The translations under genes were made by a program, and so were the position numbers. The notes under the pieces are model-generated. The model was given only the letters and a program-made list of their open reading frames with translations, was not told where the DNA came from and did no database searches. This document shows, piece after piece, positions 5,429-17,100 of a stretch of DNA of 25,837 bases (positions are counted from its first letter, which is position 1; the number at the start of each line of letters is the position of its first letter). This DNA comes from a virus, in the IMG/VR virus record IMGVR_UViG_3300029309_000065, positions 25,712 through 51,548 of that record. The stretch is one strand, 5' to 3'.

Positions 5429-8400
5429 CTATTTGATGTAAAAGTCATCATTCTTTTCAAATGAGCTATACTTCTGTATAGTATATAATACAGGTAATGC
5501 ATCAGCCCAGTTCTTATACAGTTTAAGCTCTCCCTTTCTAGGTTTATTTTGATAAACATAACTACTGTTTTGTTTAAATTCTTCATCAGATAAGAATAAC
5601 CAAGCAAGAGGGGTTTGTGCTGTTAATTCTAGTGCCTCACCTATCTCACCAAGAGTTCTAGTAGATGCTATAGGAGTCTTGGCCATTTGATATATTTGTT
5701 GGAAGTCTCCTAAACCTGGAATAGGTACAAACATTCTCATTTCTTTTTTAGTCCTATTTACTGTGTAAGCTGTAAAGTTTTTAAGTTTTCTTTCTATTCC
5801 TTCATCATCATCATCAGCTCCTTCTAGCATAGCATCTAAAATAAATAAGTTTAAAATAAGGAATGCTTCTCCTAAAGTTCTATATACATTCTTCAAAAGC
5901 ATATTAGCTTTTTGATCATCAAAGAATTCATTACCATCTAAATCTTCTGAGAACCCATAGGCATCTTTAAATCCTTGTCCCATGCTTTTCCCTTTATCTA
6001 AACCATGTGGTGCTAAAGCTCTTTTTCCAAATGTACTTAGTCCTGTTATATATTTAATAAATTTATAGAAAGATAAATACCTTCCTTCTAGCCATCCTAG
6101 ATTTTGATCATAGTACTGATGTTGAAACCTTGCTCTAAATGCAGGCATAACCCACTTATGGAACTGTGCTATAAGTATACCTAAGAAGTTGTTTTGAATT
6201 ACCATTCTATCTTCTCTTGCATAGTTACCATGAACTTGTTTATTCACCTCACGTATTCTATTTCTAAGCCTTGCTCTAAAATTATCATTATAAGGTTGCT
6301 CAAATCCGGTCTTCTTATCTACAATAGTATCATAACCTTCTTTGAGTTTGGCTGTCTGTGATGCTGCATCCCATTCCCAAGCATCTCTTAGTGATAATTC
6401 ATCTCCTGTTTTTTTGTTTTTTATTATAGTGCTATAGAGTATAGCATGTCCAATCTTAGTCTGTACAAAGTATTCTGCTCCTTGGTTAAAGGAATAACCA
6501 AAACTTGTAAATCTTTCCCACAGTGTTCCTGTATCTTCTCTACCACCAAAGGTCTCTCTAATATCAGCCTTATTGTCCATCATATAGTAATGATCCACTA
6601 ACCATTCATATAATGATAAAGGCTTCTTAACATCATAGTTTTCAGCTTTTAATTTTAATCTGCTGCCAGTTGCTAACCTTCCTGTAAAGTCAGCAAAGTC
6701 TCCTATGCCTTCTGGTGTTCTTCTTATTATACCTGCAATACCTGTATAGATAGCATCTTTGTTTGCTCTCTTATAAGCTTGACCAGTAAAATATAAACCT
6801 CCCATTGCTTCAATGGCATTGTTCATCTGGCCTATAGTTAAGTTATTAAAGTTACCAAAGACGTTAAATGCTACATATGATAAAGAAGAAAGGTTAACAA
6901 GTCCGTTTGTTATTTTCTCTACAGCACCTTGTGTAAGTTTGTCATTATCATAATATGACATTCTCATAAAGTGATGAGCTCTCCTTGCAGCATTACTCTG
7001 TAGACCATCATAGTTTTTCTTACCAATACTTTTAGTGATCATACCTTTACTCTTGTCATATAACTTACCTATATAAGTAGCTGAGCCAGGAGCATCATAA
7101 GTTCTCATTTCTATAACTTTAACAAAGGCTCTCATTGTATCTTCTATCTCTCCCATAGCCTCAAAGTTTTCTGCCATAGTACTAAACTTTATGAGAGATT
7201 TTGTCATGTCTTTATTAATCTCACCAAGAGAGGGCTTATTTCTTAGTGCTGCAAATTTAGATTCAAGCTCAAGCATCTGCTTTTCATACGCTGCCATATT
7301 TATTTCTCTCTTTGCTCTTTTCCCTCTTAATATATCCATCTCAGCTCTAAGCTCATCTAATGCTGCTTCTGTTCTAGCATTACCAGTATAAAATACAGGC
7401 AGAGTATCAATAATGTTTCCTGTCTGATCAACAACAACTTGCTTCTGTGTTGATGTAGTAGTAAAGAATTCTTTTACACCTCTTACTGTTCTACTTAACA
7501 TTTTTGTAAATAAACCACCTCTGTCTTTTAGATCATTTACAAAATTATTTCTAACTAAAGGTACTTTACCTAACATCTTGTTTCTAACAGACTTAGGTAA
7601 AGTTTCAAGCATAGACTCATAATTGTCTACATAGACTTCATAAAAGTTTTTTCTAGCCTGACCTAAAGCATCCTTTGGGTTCATGATAGCTTCATACTTT
7701 GGATTTAGATTACTCTGCGGATTACCTTGATCATCTAGATATGAATCTTTTACCTCTCTAAAATCTGATCTTACACTAGGAAAGCTTTCATCAAACTTTA
7801 CAGCACCAGTAGGATCACCATTACCATCTTTATACATCTTGACAAATGGTTGCTCTTGATAGTATTTTCTTCTATATGCATCGTATGCCTCTTTGTTTGT
7901 ACCTGGCTTCATTCTCCATGTACCACCTGTACCATTTGCATAAGGTTGAAAGTACTCCCATTTTGCTCTTATCTGTTTATATTCATCAGTGAACTTATGA
8001 TACTTACCATCTCTAAGTTGTCCATCTTCATAAACTTCAGCCCGCATAAAATCCCCAAATGCTTTCTTCTTTTTATATAAATCTTTGTTATAATCTATAT
8101 CTTCTTGTTTAGCATTTATTAATGAGGTTACTTTTCTGTACTCAAAAGGTTTCCCATTAACATCATAAAGTTTATCTCTTAGTGCAGCTTTTTGTGTGAA
8201 GTATTGCTGACCAATTCTTTGTGTATATAAACCAGTAAACTCTCCATTCTCATCAAACTCTAACATAAAGTCATATAGCTTCTGTAAATCTTTTTGCGGA
8301 GATAACTGTAGTAATGCTGCACCTGCTTCTCTAATCTTTTTTTCTCTTGCTTTTACTCTATCTAAGAACTCTATTCTTTTAATTTTGAATACTTTATCCA

Positions 8401-11185
8401 TAGATGCCAATAAGAAATCTTTAGATGTTGCTAAGTCTTTACTGTATAATTCTGCTGTGTCAATGTCTGGTACAAAACTTAATAGTTCTTTTATATCAGC
8501 TACTGTAAATGTTCTACCACTATGAGACTGTAGTATGTTTGCATCTGATGGTTGTAATCCATCTTGTGATAAAGCAAGAGAAACATAGTGTACATATTCA
8601 AGTATAGCCTTATTGACAATACCTTCTGCAGTACCTAGTTGTGCTTTAGAAGGTTTACCAAGCAATCTTGTAAGTTGTATATTAATTTGACCAATCAATG
8701 ATCTTTGAGTTGCATTTAAGTCTGCAGTAGTATCTAGTGCATGAAGACCTTCAAAAGTTGACAAAAACTGATTAAAGTTCATAACATAAGTAATATACTT
8801 TTCATCACTTACATTAGCTGGGTCAACAACATACTCCTCAAAAGCTTTCATTTGTCTTAGTGCATCCTTAAGTAATCTTGTGTATGCAACTGACTGTGAT
8901 GCAGGCCCTTCTTGTCTAGCTATATTAATGTATGCTAGTGTATTAGCAACCTGTTCTTTATGATCTACTTCAGTTCTATCAGAAAAAATATTAGCTTCTG
9001 TCATATCTCTAACCTTACCCTCATCAATTAATGCTGAGTAGTAAGAATCTAAAGCTACACTTACTGAACTTTCTGCTGGATATAAAGAAGGATCAATGTT
9101 TTCTGCAATATTTTCTATATTTTGACTATCCTGAGTATCATATAAACCTTCATTTAGATCTTTTGATATTTGTTCTACTTCATCCTCTGCAGTAATTACA
9201 GGAGCAAAAGGAACAATCTGATCTATGTATCTTTCATTATTAAATTGAGTATGAGGTACTGCAGCATGAAACTGTAATTCTTTTCCTTTGTAGCTAAGTA
9301 ATAATGTCTGTGAAGTATCATCCGCATATGCTGATTCATATCCTTGATTCTCTGCCATTCTCCTAGCTAAACCTATCTCAATCTGATCTTGTACAGCTTG
9401 CGTCAAAGACTTTTCTGTAAGAACCTTTTCTTTACCTTCCAAATTTAATTTGTCTTGGTAATATTTGCTCTTCTCAATATCACGTTTTAAAACACCTTTT
9501 GCCCAAGTCTTTGGATTTACACTCATAACATTAGAGTCATTGATCTGCAGTTTTAAATACTTAAAATGACCAACTCTATTTATAATCAATCCATCAACCA
9601 TAGCTGCTGTCTCAGTAGCTTTATCATAAAATGTTACATTAGTAAGCATAACATCTGAAGGACTCATAAGTGTATTAATGTTCTCTGCCAAATTATTAAA
9701 AGCAGTCTGTGCTTGTTCAACAGATAACTCTTGTATGTTTGCTTGTATATCAGTAAATGTTTGATCAGCTGCTATAGCATCCATCATAAGTCTTACATCT
9801 TGCTTTACTTTAGCTGTCTTTGCACTATCAGTTTTTCTACCAATAGCATCTGATGCTGACTTTACTATATTTCTATTAGTGAGGTCATAAAACTTATTAT
9901 CCTTTTTATTTAAAATTACAAGAGGGTTAGTGTTAGGTAGAGCTGTTTTAGGTCCACCAGATAATGTATCTGACATCTCTTTGGCTTCACTAACACTATG
10001 CACTAGTCTATCTATAACACGCTTTTGTAACTCATTTCCTTTAGCTTTTACTTTATTAACAAGATTTTGTTTATTTTGACTTAAGCTATATTTTATTCTA
10101 CCATCTGCTCTAGTAAGATCTATATTGAATACTAAGCCTGAAGTATTTAATAATTTTGCAATATCAGATAAACTTGCTGACTCAGATATATTACTTACAT
10201 CAACTGTTCTACCAGTTATTACTTCATTTAAATTTTTAATTATTGAAGCAAACCAGTCTAAGAACTGTCTTATCTTATCCATAAAACTTTGTGTAGGGCT
10301 TTCTTCATACTCATTGTTGAAGTGTCTAGATAGTGCTTGAGTTACAAGCTCCATGTTTCTTTCATCTGCTGTGATGCCTCTTCTTTTATTATAAGCATCA
10401 TCAATCAGTTGTTTCATTTCTGGGAATGCTTTGCCTGCTTCTCCCAATAAACCCTCAAATAATTTTATATTGTCTAATTTAACTGCTTCTACAAATGGAT
10501 GTAGCATTTCTTCTATAGCAGTCTCATCTGTTACTCTTCCTTTAATTAATACTGCATTACCACCCACATAAAAAGAATTTATTTGATCAAAAGGAACTCT
10601 TGCTTTTCTCCACTGTGGTATAGTTTCATATAATATTCTTGCCTCAGATACAGTTGCTAGTTTAACTTTAAGGTTTGGAAATAACCTCATCAAATGAGTT
10701 ACTACCTTTCTTGCTCTTGGTGTATCCCAAGATCTAGAAGACTCTAGCATATCTTTTGCAGTAAACAAATTACTATTTAAACTTACCGCAAATGTCTTTG
10801 GTGTCTTTGTTAAGTTTACTGACTCAATAGGAATATTATTAGTCTCTAGATATTTGTTTAATCTTCTTACATTACTATTTACTAAATCATCACTTGCTTG
10901 AAGTGTTTCTTGATCTGTATTGTTTATGTAATATCTACCCTGGTAACTATGTATAATACTAAGTCTACTTAGATTATTAAGCAAAGCTTGTCCAAACTCT
11001 ATCTGTTTTAAGTTGTATAGAGTCTTTCTATTAGTTACAAATTCTGATGCTTCTGCTACTGTAGGTATAGTTTCTGTTTTTGTAAACTCTTGGTATTGAT
11101 CAATTATATTACCCGTTGCTGCATCAGTTTTATAAACTGTTTTTAATGCTTGATATTCTGCTGTATTTATATTATGACATCTCAT
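5429..11185 (-). CDS. Giant probable virion cargo protein (crAss-like) with degenerate zincin module
   Basis: An uninterrupted frame of 1918 residues starting ATG at 11185, ten bases after the stop of the 4540-residue gene. The N-terminus (MRCHNINTAEYQALKTVY) resembles what I recall of large crAss-like proteins encoded beside the RNA polymerase. Residues about 205-322 form a zincin-like module in which HExxH has become EEMLH (225-229), followed by ERNMELVTQ (275-283) and an amphipathic helix (about 301-320, DKIRQFLDWFASIIKNL). The middle is long, charged and mostly helical, with a coiled-coil stretch at about 1267-1315. At about 1665-1710 the pattern KWVMPAFRARFQ...YYDQNLGWLEGRY resembles a recurrent crAss-like virion motif. 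A hydrophobic segment (about 1765-1785, EAFLILNLFILDAML) precedes an acidic patch (GADDDDEG). I infer a capsid-packaged, ejected protein. Co-transcription with the polymerase gene is likely. Confidence 0.9.
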   Translation of the reverse strand: MRCHNINTAEYQALKTVYKTDAATGNIIDQYQEFTKTETIPTVAEASEFVTNRKTLYNLKQIEFGQALLNNLSRLSIIHSYQGRYYINNTDQETLQASDDLVNSNVRRLNKYLETNNIPIESVNLTKTPKTFAVSLNSNLFTAKDMLESSRSWDTPRARKVVTHLMRLFPNLKVKLATVSEARILYETIPQWRKARVPFDQINSFYVGGNAVLIKGRVTDETAIEEMLHPFVEAVKLDNIKLFEGLLGEAGKAFPEMKQLIDDAYNKRRGITADERNMELVTQALSRHFNNEYEESPTQSFMDKIRQFLDWFASIIKNLNEVITGRTVDVSNISESASLSDIAKLLNTSGLVFNIDLTRADGRIKYSLSQNKQNLVNKVKAKGNELQKRVIDRLVHSVSEAKEMSDTLSGGPKTALPNTNPLVILNKKDNKFYDLTNRNIVKSASDAIGRKTDSAKTAKVKQDVRLMMDAIAADQTFTDIQANIQELSVEQAQTAFNNLAENINTLMSPSDVMLTNVTFYDKATETAAMVDGLIINRVGHFKYLKLQINDSNVMSVNPKTWAKGVLKRDIEKSKYYQDKLNLEGKEKVLTEKSLTQAVQDQIEIGLARRMAENQGYESAYADDTSQTLLLSYKGKELQFHAAVPHTQFNNERYIDQIVPFAPVITAEDEVEQISKDLNEGLYDTQDSQNIENIAENIDPSLYPAESSVSVALDSYYSALIDEGKVRDMTEANIFSDRTEVDHKEQVANTLAYINIARQEGPASQSVAYTRLLKDALRQMKAFEEYVVDPANVSDEKYITYVMNFNQFLSTFEGLHALDTTADLNATQRSLIGQINIQLTRLLGKPSKAQLGTAEGIVNKAILEYVHYVSLALSQDGLQPSDANILQSHSGRTFTVADIKELLSFVPDIDTAELYSKDLATSKDFLLASMDKVFKIKRIEFLDRVKAREKKIREAGAALLQLSPQKDLQKLYDFMLEFDENGEFTGLYTQRIGQQYFTQKAALRDKLYDVNGKPFEYRKVTSLINAKQEDIDYNKDLYKKKKAFGDFMRAEVYEDGQLRDGKYHKFTDEYKQIRAKWEYFQPYANGTGGTWRMKPGTNKEAYDAYRRKYYQEQPFVKMYKDGNGDPTGAVKFDESFPSVRSDFREVKDSYLDDQGNPQSNLNPKYEAIMNPKDALGQARKNFYEVYVDNYESMLETLPKSVRNKMLGKVPLVRNNFVNDLKDRGGLFTKMLSRTVRGVKEFFTTTSTQKQVVVDQTGNIIDTLPVFYTGNARTEAALDELRAEMDILRGKRAKREINMAAYEKQMLELESKFAALRNKPSLGEINKDMTKSLIKFSTMAENFEAMGEIEDTMRAFVKVIEMRTYDAPGSATYIGKLYDKSKGMITKSIGKKNYDGLQSNAARRAHHFMRMSYYDNDKLTQGAVEKITNGLVNLSSLSYVAFNVFGNFNNLTIGQMNNAIEAMGGLYFTGQAYKRANKDAIYTGIAGIIRRTPEGIGDFADFTGRLATGSRLKLKAENYDVKKPLSLYEWLVDHYYMMDNKADIRETFGGREDTGTLWERFTSFGYSFNQGAEYFVQTKIGHAILYSTIIKNKKTGDELSLRDAWEWDAASQTAKLKEGYDTIVDKKTGFEQPYNDNFRARLRNRIREVNKQVHGNYAREDRMVIQNNFLGILIAQFHKWVMPAFRARFQHQYYDQNLGWLEGRYLSFYKFIKYITGLSTFGKRALAPHGLDKGKSMGQGFKDAYGFSEDLDGNEFFDDQKANMLLKNVYRTLGEAFLILNLFILDAMLEGADDDDEGIERKLKNFTAYTVNRTKKEMRMFVPIPGLGDFQQIYQMAKTPIASTRTLGEIGEALELTAQTPLAWLFLSDEEFKQNSSYVYQNKPRKGELKLYKNWADALPVLYTIQKYSSFEKNDDFYIK
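10220..10573 (-). other. Degenerate zincin-like module (EEMLH in place of HExxH)
   Basis: This region encodes residues about 205-322 of the 1918-residue protein. EEMLHPFVEA (225-234) sits where a metallopeptidase HExxH would be, with the first His replaced by Glu; the catalytic Glu226 and second His229 remain. ERNMELVTQALSR at 275-287 could give the third ligand. The amphipathic helix that follows mirrors the arrangement after the intact HEAFH module in the upstream gene. Metal binding is doubtful without the first His. The link to zincins is by pattern only. Confidence 0.5.
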
Positions 11186-11195
11186 ATTCTATATT

Positions 11196-14100
11196 TTATC
11201 CTAATAAACATCTCTTAACGTAATCCTCAAATGCAGCTTCATCTGCAAAGTTTTGTTGAGGAGACTCATAGAATGCTATCATTTTTTCTAACGTATCTAA
11301 GTTATTATTTTCTAATACTTCTACTTGTGTAGCTAGCTCACCCGTCAAACCAGATCCACCTTTTAAATATGGATTGACAAATATAGTATTATAAAGTTGA
11401 GTAATCCCTGGATATTTCTCAGAAATATCTGCCTCAAAGTCCATTACTAACTGACTTTCCTCTGGTAAGTTTTCTTGTGCAGCCTCAACACCTTCTGCTT
11501 CTGTCTGCACATTCTCTTCAGCCTGACCTTCTTGACTTAGTATACTACTCAGCTCAGTAACATCTGCAATGTTTATAGCTCTACTAGTGTCTTCTGCTAC
11601 AAAGTCTATATTATCTTCTGTTGCTTCTATCATAGCATTCTCATTAGATAGTGCTCTTTGTTGTAATGATCTTGGTTGTGGTGCAAAATCTTCTGCTACT
11701 ACATCATCAAAGTTTATATCTGATCCATAAGCCGTTCTAGTTTGTCCTCTATCTTTTATGTTTTGTATTACAGCTTTGTTTGTATCTCTAGCTCCAAACA
11801 TAAATCCAATACCATTCTGATAATTAGATCCCATAGTAAGATCTTGCTGATATATATACTGATTGACAATGTCTCCGTTTTTAAGTTTCTTTTCAATTAC
11901 TTCTTGTAAAGTATAGAAAGTACTGACAGGCATTGGTTGTGTGTAGTCTATCACATTATAAAACTTAGATACACTCTCATCTTTCTGTGCTGTGTGCACA
12001 AGCTTTTGATCTCTTAACTGAAAACCTTTTCTATCAAATGCTATACCTCGGTCTCCAACATCAAGATTAAGAGTTTTAATATAAGGACCTACTACATTGG
12101 ATCTAAAGTAACCATCTTCAAAATATCTTACTAAATCTTCTCTGTTCATACCAAAGGTATCTTCATACCCTTCATTATTTAAAAATACTTGATTAACGTT
12201 GTTTACTGTTTGTAAATATTCACTAATTACAAAAGGTGAAATAGCATCAAGCAAACTTCCCTTAGCTTGTTGTAATCCATCTTTGACCATTATATAGTTT
12301 ACTATTGTCATAGCATCTCTTCTGCTTATAGGATTACCATAAAGCTTGGTAAAAGAAGTTTGTAGATCTAGCTTTTGTTGTTTATTTAATCCTCTCCAAG
12401 TATTTGCTTGTAGTAAATTTAGTCCTGTGTTATTCTTCTCTGCATTTATAGGTAGCATAGTTACAAACTGTCTTAAGAAGAAGTTATCAGGATCTGACTC
12501 AGTTAGTCTTTGTACTGCATTAAATATTGTTTGCCCTTCACTAGGATAAATTAAGTTATTAGTTAATGTTGCTGCACCCTTTGTTTCTGAGTTACCAGAA
12601 TTATGTAAGTAAGCCTGAATAGTAAAGAAAGAAAGCATATCTCTTTTTACTTTCTGTTGATCATCTGCAGTAAATGCTCTTTTGTCTGTGCTTAAGTTAA
12701 CAGATATATCATCATAAATATCCATAAATGTTTCTGTGCCTGTAATAAATGTAGTAGGAACTAATTCCTGTGCTACTTGCAAGAATACATCTATATTAGA
12801 TTTTACCCAGCTATTAGTTAATATAGGACCAATATCCATCAAAGGTCTTTTTTCAGCTGCCAACACACCAATAGTTTTAAAGCTATCTAGTCTTTGTTGT
12901 ATATCACTAAAGTTTCTACCTATACCATTACCAGACATGCTAGTAATAGAACTCATAGCTCCAGTAAATCCAGATATAGAATTCATTTTATCTAATATCT
13001 GTAGTATGCTGAAATCTTCTTCTTTAGTTAATGTCTCATCTTTAAGATTTTTTTCTAATAGTGTTTCATTTACAGCAACAGTATTAGTTCCTTTTAATAA
13101 TCTTAGTCTTTCTTTTATTAGGCTTTTAAAGCTTGGGTCAAACTTATCTGTTTTGTTTTCTGCTTGCTCAAATAAATCTCTAACAGTTTTACCATTTAAT
13201 AATAATACAGCATCTGTTAACGGTACACCTAAAGCTACCATATTAGTTGCAATACCAACTGCACTTGGATGCATACCTAACTTAGCTACATAATTTTCCT
13301 TAGAGTTATCTGTAAGCATGGTAATGATAGAAGATATCTCATCTTGCTTTCTAATACCATATGTATTTACATAATTTCCATAACCAGAATACTTCTCACC
13401 TCTTAGGCTAAATTGTAAACTTCCAGGTAAGGCAATCTTGTATTCAGATAATAAACTTAAATATAAGTTTGGTGATACAGCTTTACCAATAGCTGCACCT
13501 TTGTTTACTTCGTATGAAATTGTTTTACCTGTTAAACTATCTACATCTATATTTTCATTATCTAATCTAGCTACATAGTCAGGTGCAAGAACTTTTAATT
13601 CTTCATAAGCTTGTTCTACAGCTGTAAGTGTTGCAGGTGTAACAGAAATATCTTTTACTGCTTCATTACCCATTAGTGCAAATTTGTAATCTAAAGCAGC
13701 ATTGTTTAACGGTGCTTCATATGGCTCTCCATATTCAGCTTTATATTTTTGATATTGCTGTCTAGTAATTGGTAGTCCTAATCTACTTGCTGCTCTAATA
13801 GCTTTGTTAGAAAAGTCTGAGTCAATAAGTTCTGCATCAGTGTATGAGTCTTCAAGCTTACTCCCTTGATCTCTAAATGATTTTTCTGCCTCAGCATAAA
13901 CTGTATCTTTTTCAACCTCTTGATTTATATATCTAACATAATCAGAATATTCTCTACCTGGTGTTTCACCGTATGCAAAGAACTGTTTTGCTTCTTCATC
14001 ATAATAAGAGTCTTTTACCTGAACATAAGCTTTATCAATATCAAAGTCTGCTCCTGATATTTCAACAAGTTCTGCAGGGAACATTGCAGATGAACCAAAA

Positions 14101-17100
14101 TATGCAGGCATAAAATCAACTAGTTTTATATTCATACTAGAATGATTATCCTGTGATGGTATACGCACTCCAAACATCTTTCCTATAGAACCTGGGATCT
14201 TTGCACTCTTATTATTTTGTAGTTGTGAATATATATCTGCTGAGTGTGCAGGTAATACAGCTTCGCTATAATACTGTCCTGTCCATTGTCCTTGCTCATT
14301 ATATTCTCTTAGCTGATATCTTAATCTATCTCTTACTATTAATCCTTCTTTAGGTATATTACCGTTTGTTAAATCTTCTACTTTTACTTCTGCTAATGAT
14401 TCTCCTTCTGGTACACCATCTCTAAGTACTTCATTTCTACCTAGTCTACCATTGTCTTCCATAGAGAATATACGTCTTATTACTGTAAATCCTTGATCAG
14501 ATACTAAAGCTAGTCCGTGACCAGGTATCTTTTCTTGAAAGACCTCTTTACTAAAATAACTCATAAACAGTTGCTCTGCTTTAGGTCCAGATATAGGATT
14601 ATTTAAATTAAATTTAATCTCACCTGTTTTTGGATCTACACTAAAGAACTCTAATAAATTACTGCTAGCCTTTGATGCTTTTAATGAATTAGTTGCATAT
14701 CTTAAGAATGTTTGTAAGTTTGGTGTTAGTTTGTTTCTGTCTTTACTTAGTGCAAACTCTGACATCAAACCTTCAAAAGAATATACAAGATTTCTTTTGT
14801 TTTTAAACTTAAGAATTATTCTATTGCTTAATACCTTATTATATTCTTTTCTTACATCACCAATGTTCTTGATATCAGGTCTACCCTCTATAGTAACTGG
14901 AGTGTCATCTACTTGCTCAGAAGTAACTAAAACTTTCATCTGACTTTGCTCAGATACTTTAATTTTATTTGATGGATTTTTAACCTGTTCTCTAAAGTTT
15001 CTTGCATCTAATATTATAGATGGTTGTGTTATCTCATCCCCTAATACTTGTACATTTGTCTTAAGCATTTTAAATGCACTCTCAAATCCTGCCATTGATA
15101 TACCACCAAGATCACTATCCATAGCTTCTAGTTGCAATCTTAATCTATCTAACTCTGGGTTATTCTTTGTAAAGTCTTCTGTTAATGTAATAGCAGAAAA
15201 CTTTACATATGTGTTACCATCAAAGTAAACATACTTTTTAGAGTTAAGCATTTGACCTGTATTAGCCAAACCTTGTGGTCCAAATAATTCTTCTTGTGTA
15301 AGCTGATCACCATTCTCTATTTTTGTTATAGCTCTAGCACCGGCTTCTGTAAGTGTACCTAAAGAATTTTGTGCATGTCTATGAAACTTTGATGTTACAT
15401 AAACTTGAGCATCACCTCTATCAATAGTATTACCACTAAACTCTGATGTAATCTCTGCTTCTTTAAGTATTACAGCATTGATTTGCTCTGTAGGTTCATT
15501 GACACCCATCTTTGAATTAGACACTGGACTATATATACTATCACCTGCGGCATTCTGTCCTTTTGCTCTTTTAATTTGTTTTATAGAGTCTTCTAATATA
15601 AGAGCTTGATCTCCTAGTAATAATTCATTTAGTGATTTTGTATTTAGAAAATCATTAAAGAATATTTGTCTTAAGTTATAATTTTCATTAGATCTTAAGT
15701 TAAGTTTTTTAGCAGCATCTCTAGCTTTCTCTTGAGCTACAGCACCCTCTACACCCTGGACTAATCCATTCTTTATATCATTACCTATTTTATCTATAGC
15801 ACCCGTGCTATCCAATAAAGATCTAAATCTGTCAAACTTTGCATTAAGTTGATCTGTAAGTTCTTTTCTATATTTCTTGTTACTAATACCTGCTTCTGTT
15901 AGTGCTTTCTTAAAACTTACTGGATTCTGTGATGTAGCTGCTATCTCCAAAGCTTTTTTAGTTTCTGGTGTAATAAGATCCTTAACGTTAAACATTAGAT
16001 TCTTTCTCATTATACCGTCTACATCAGGAATATTATAACCAGGTATTTCTTTTGCAATTGTTATCTCTCTACCATCTTTAGTTGTAACATTCTGCAATGG
16101 TAAGTTTGCTGTCTCAGGATCATTTTCTCTGAGGATTCTATTATACTCATTCTCTACAAAATCACTAATAGCGTCAACATAAGCAGCAGTAACCTGTGCA
16201 TTTGTTCCTGACACAGCTTGAACTACTGGTAATGATATCATATCTCCCGTATTAGATGACTCCATTACTCTAATTAGTACAGGAGCAACAGCCCCATCAT
16301 CCATTCTCGTTCTTAATGAGTTACTTCTTGCTACATAGTCAACTGTGTAGTTGTTTACAAGTGAGGTTACAAACTGCTTTGGAGTAAAGCTTCCATACTC
16401 TGTTGTTTGTAATACACCACTTATATAAGAGTCATAGTCTTTACTTCTATCTAGAGTCTTCACTTCTTTTAATCCTGACAACCTTTGTATCTTTAAGAGA
16501 TTGTCATCAGACATATTTAAAAACTCTAGATTATTTAGTAAGTAGTTATTCTCTAAAAACTTGTCTGCTGCTAATTTATCTATTTCCGTTTCAGTATTTA
16601 AAGCAAACACCCTTTCTAAATGGAACGTTGGCTTTTGATGTGCATTTACTAAATCTCCATTTACATTTTTAAATACTGATAAACCAATTGACTCATCAAA
16701 TATTGCATTATTTATAGCAAGAGTTTTAAGTCTAGCAATTGCTCCATCATTTTCTGAATTAAATAGATCTCCATCTTTATTTATAATTTCTCTAATAAAG
16801 TATATACCTGTTGGATCAATAGGTTTTGCCATATCATTAAAAGATAAAAGCATACTTTGTGCAGCATTTTTAGTTTGTGTAGAATTAGAAAGTATACTAA
16901 ACTGTATATACAAAGGACTGAGTTTTATACCTACACCATCATAAACATTCTGTGCAAGGTTTCTAGATAAGTTTTCTAATCCATCTTGATTACCACTATA
17001 ACCTTTTGGTTGTGTAAGCTCTGCTCTTAGATCATCTAAATATCCTAATGCATTCTTTTTCAGTTGCGGATTTATTTTCCACTCCATACTCTTAGTAGTA

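Noticed and set aside
5374-5607. 77-codon minus-strand frame at the end of the 1918-residue gene
   Set aside because: It is an out-of-frame overlap with the real C-terminus and has no recognisable features.
11180-11200. The two giant frames as one gene split by a frameshift or error
   Set aside because: The upstream frame ends in a normal stop, the next starts with its own ATG ten bases later, and its N-terminus looks like a genuine protein start. A single huge fusion remains possible but is not needed.
12736-13293. 185-codon plus-strand open frame inside the giant gene
   Set aside because: It is antisense to the strongly conserved-looking polymerase region, has a Ser/Leu/Cys-rich shadow composition and no gene-like context.
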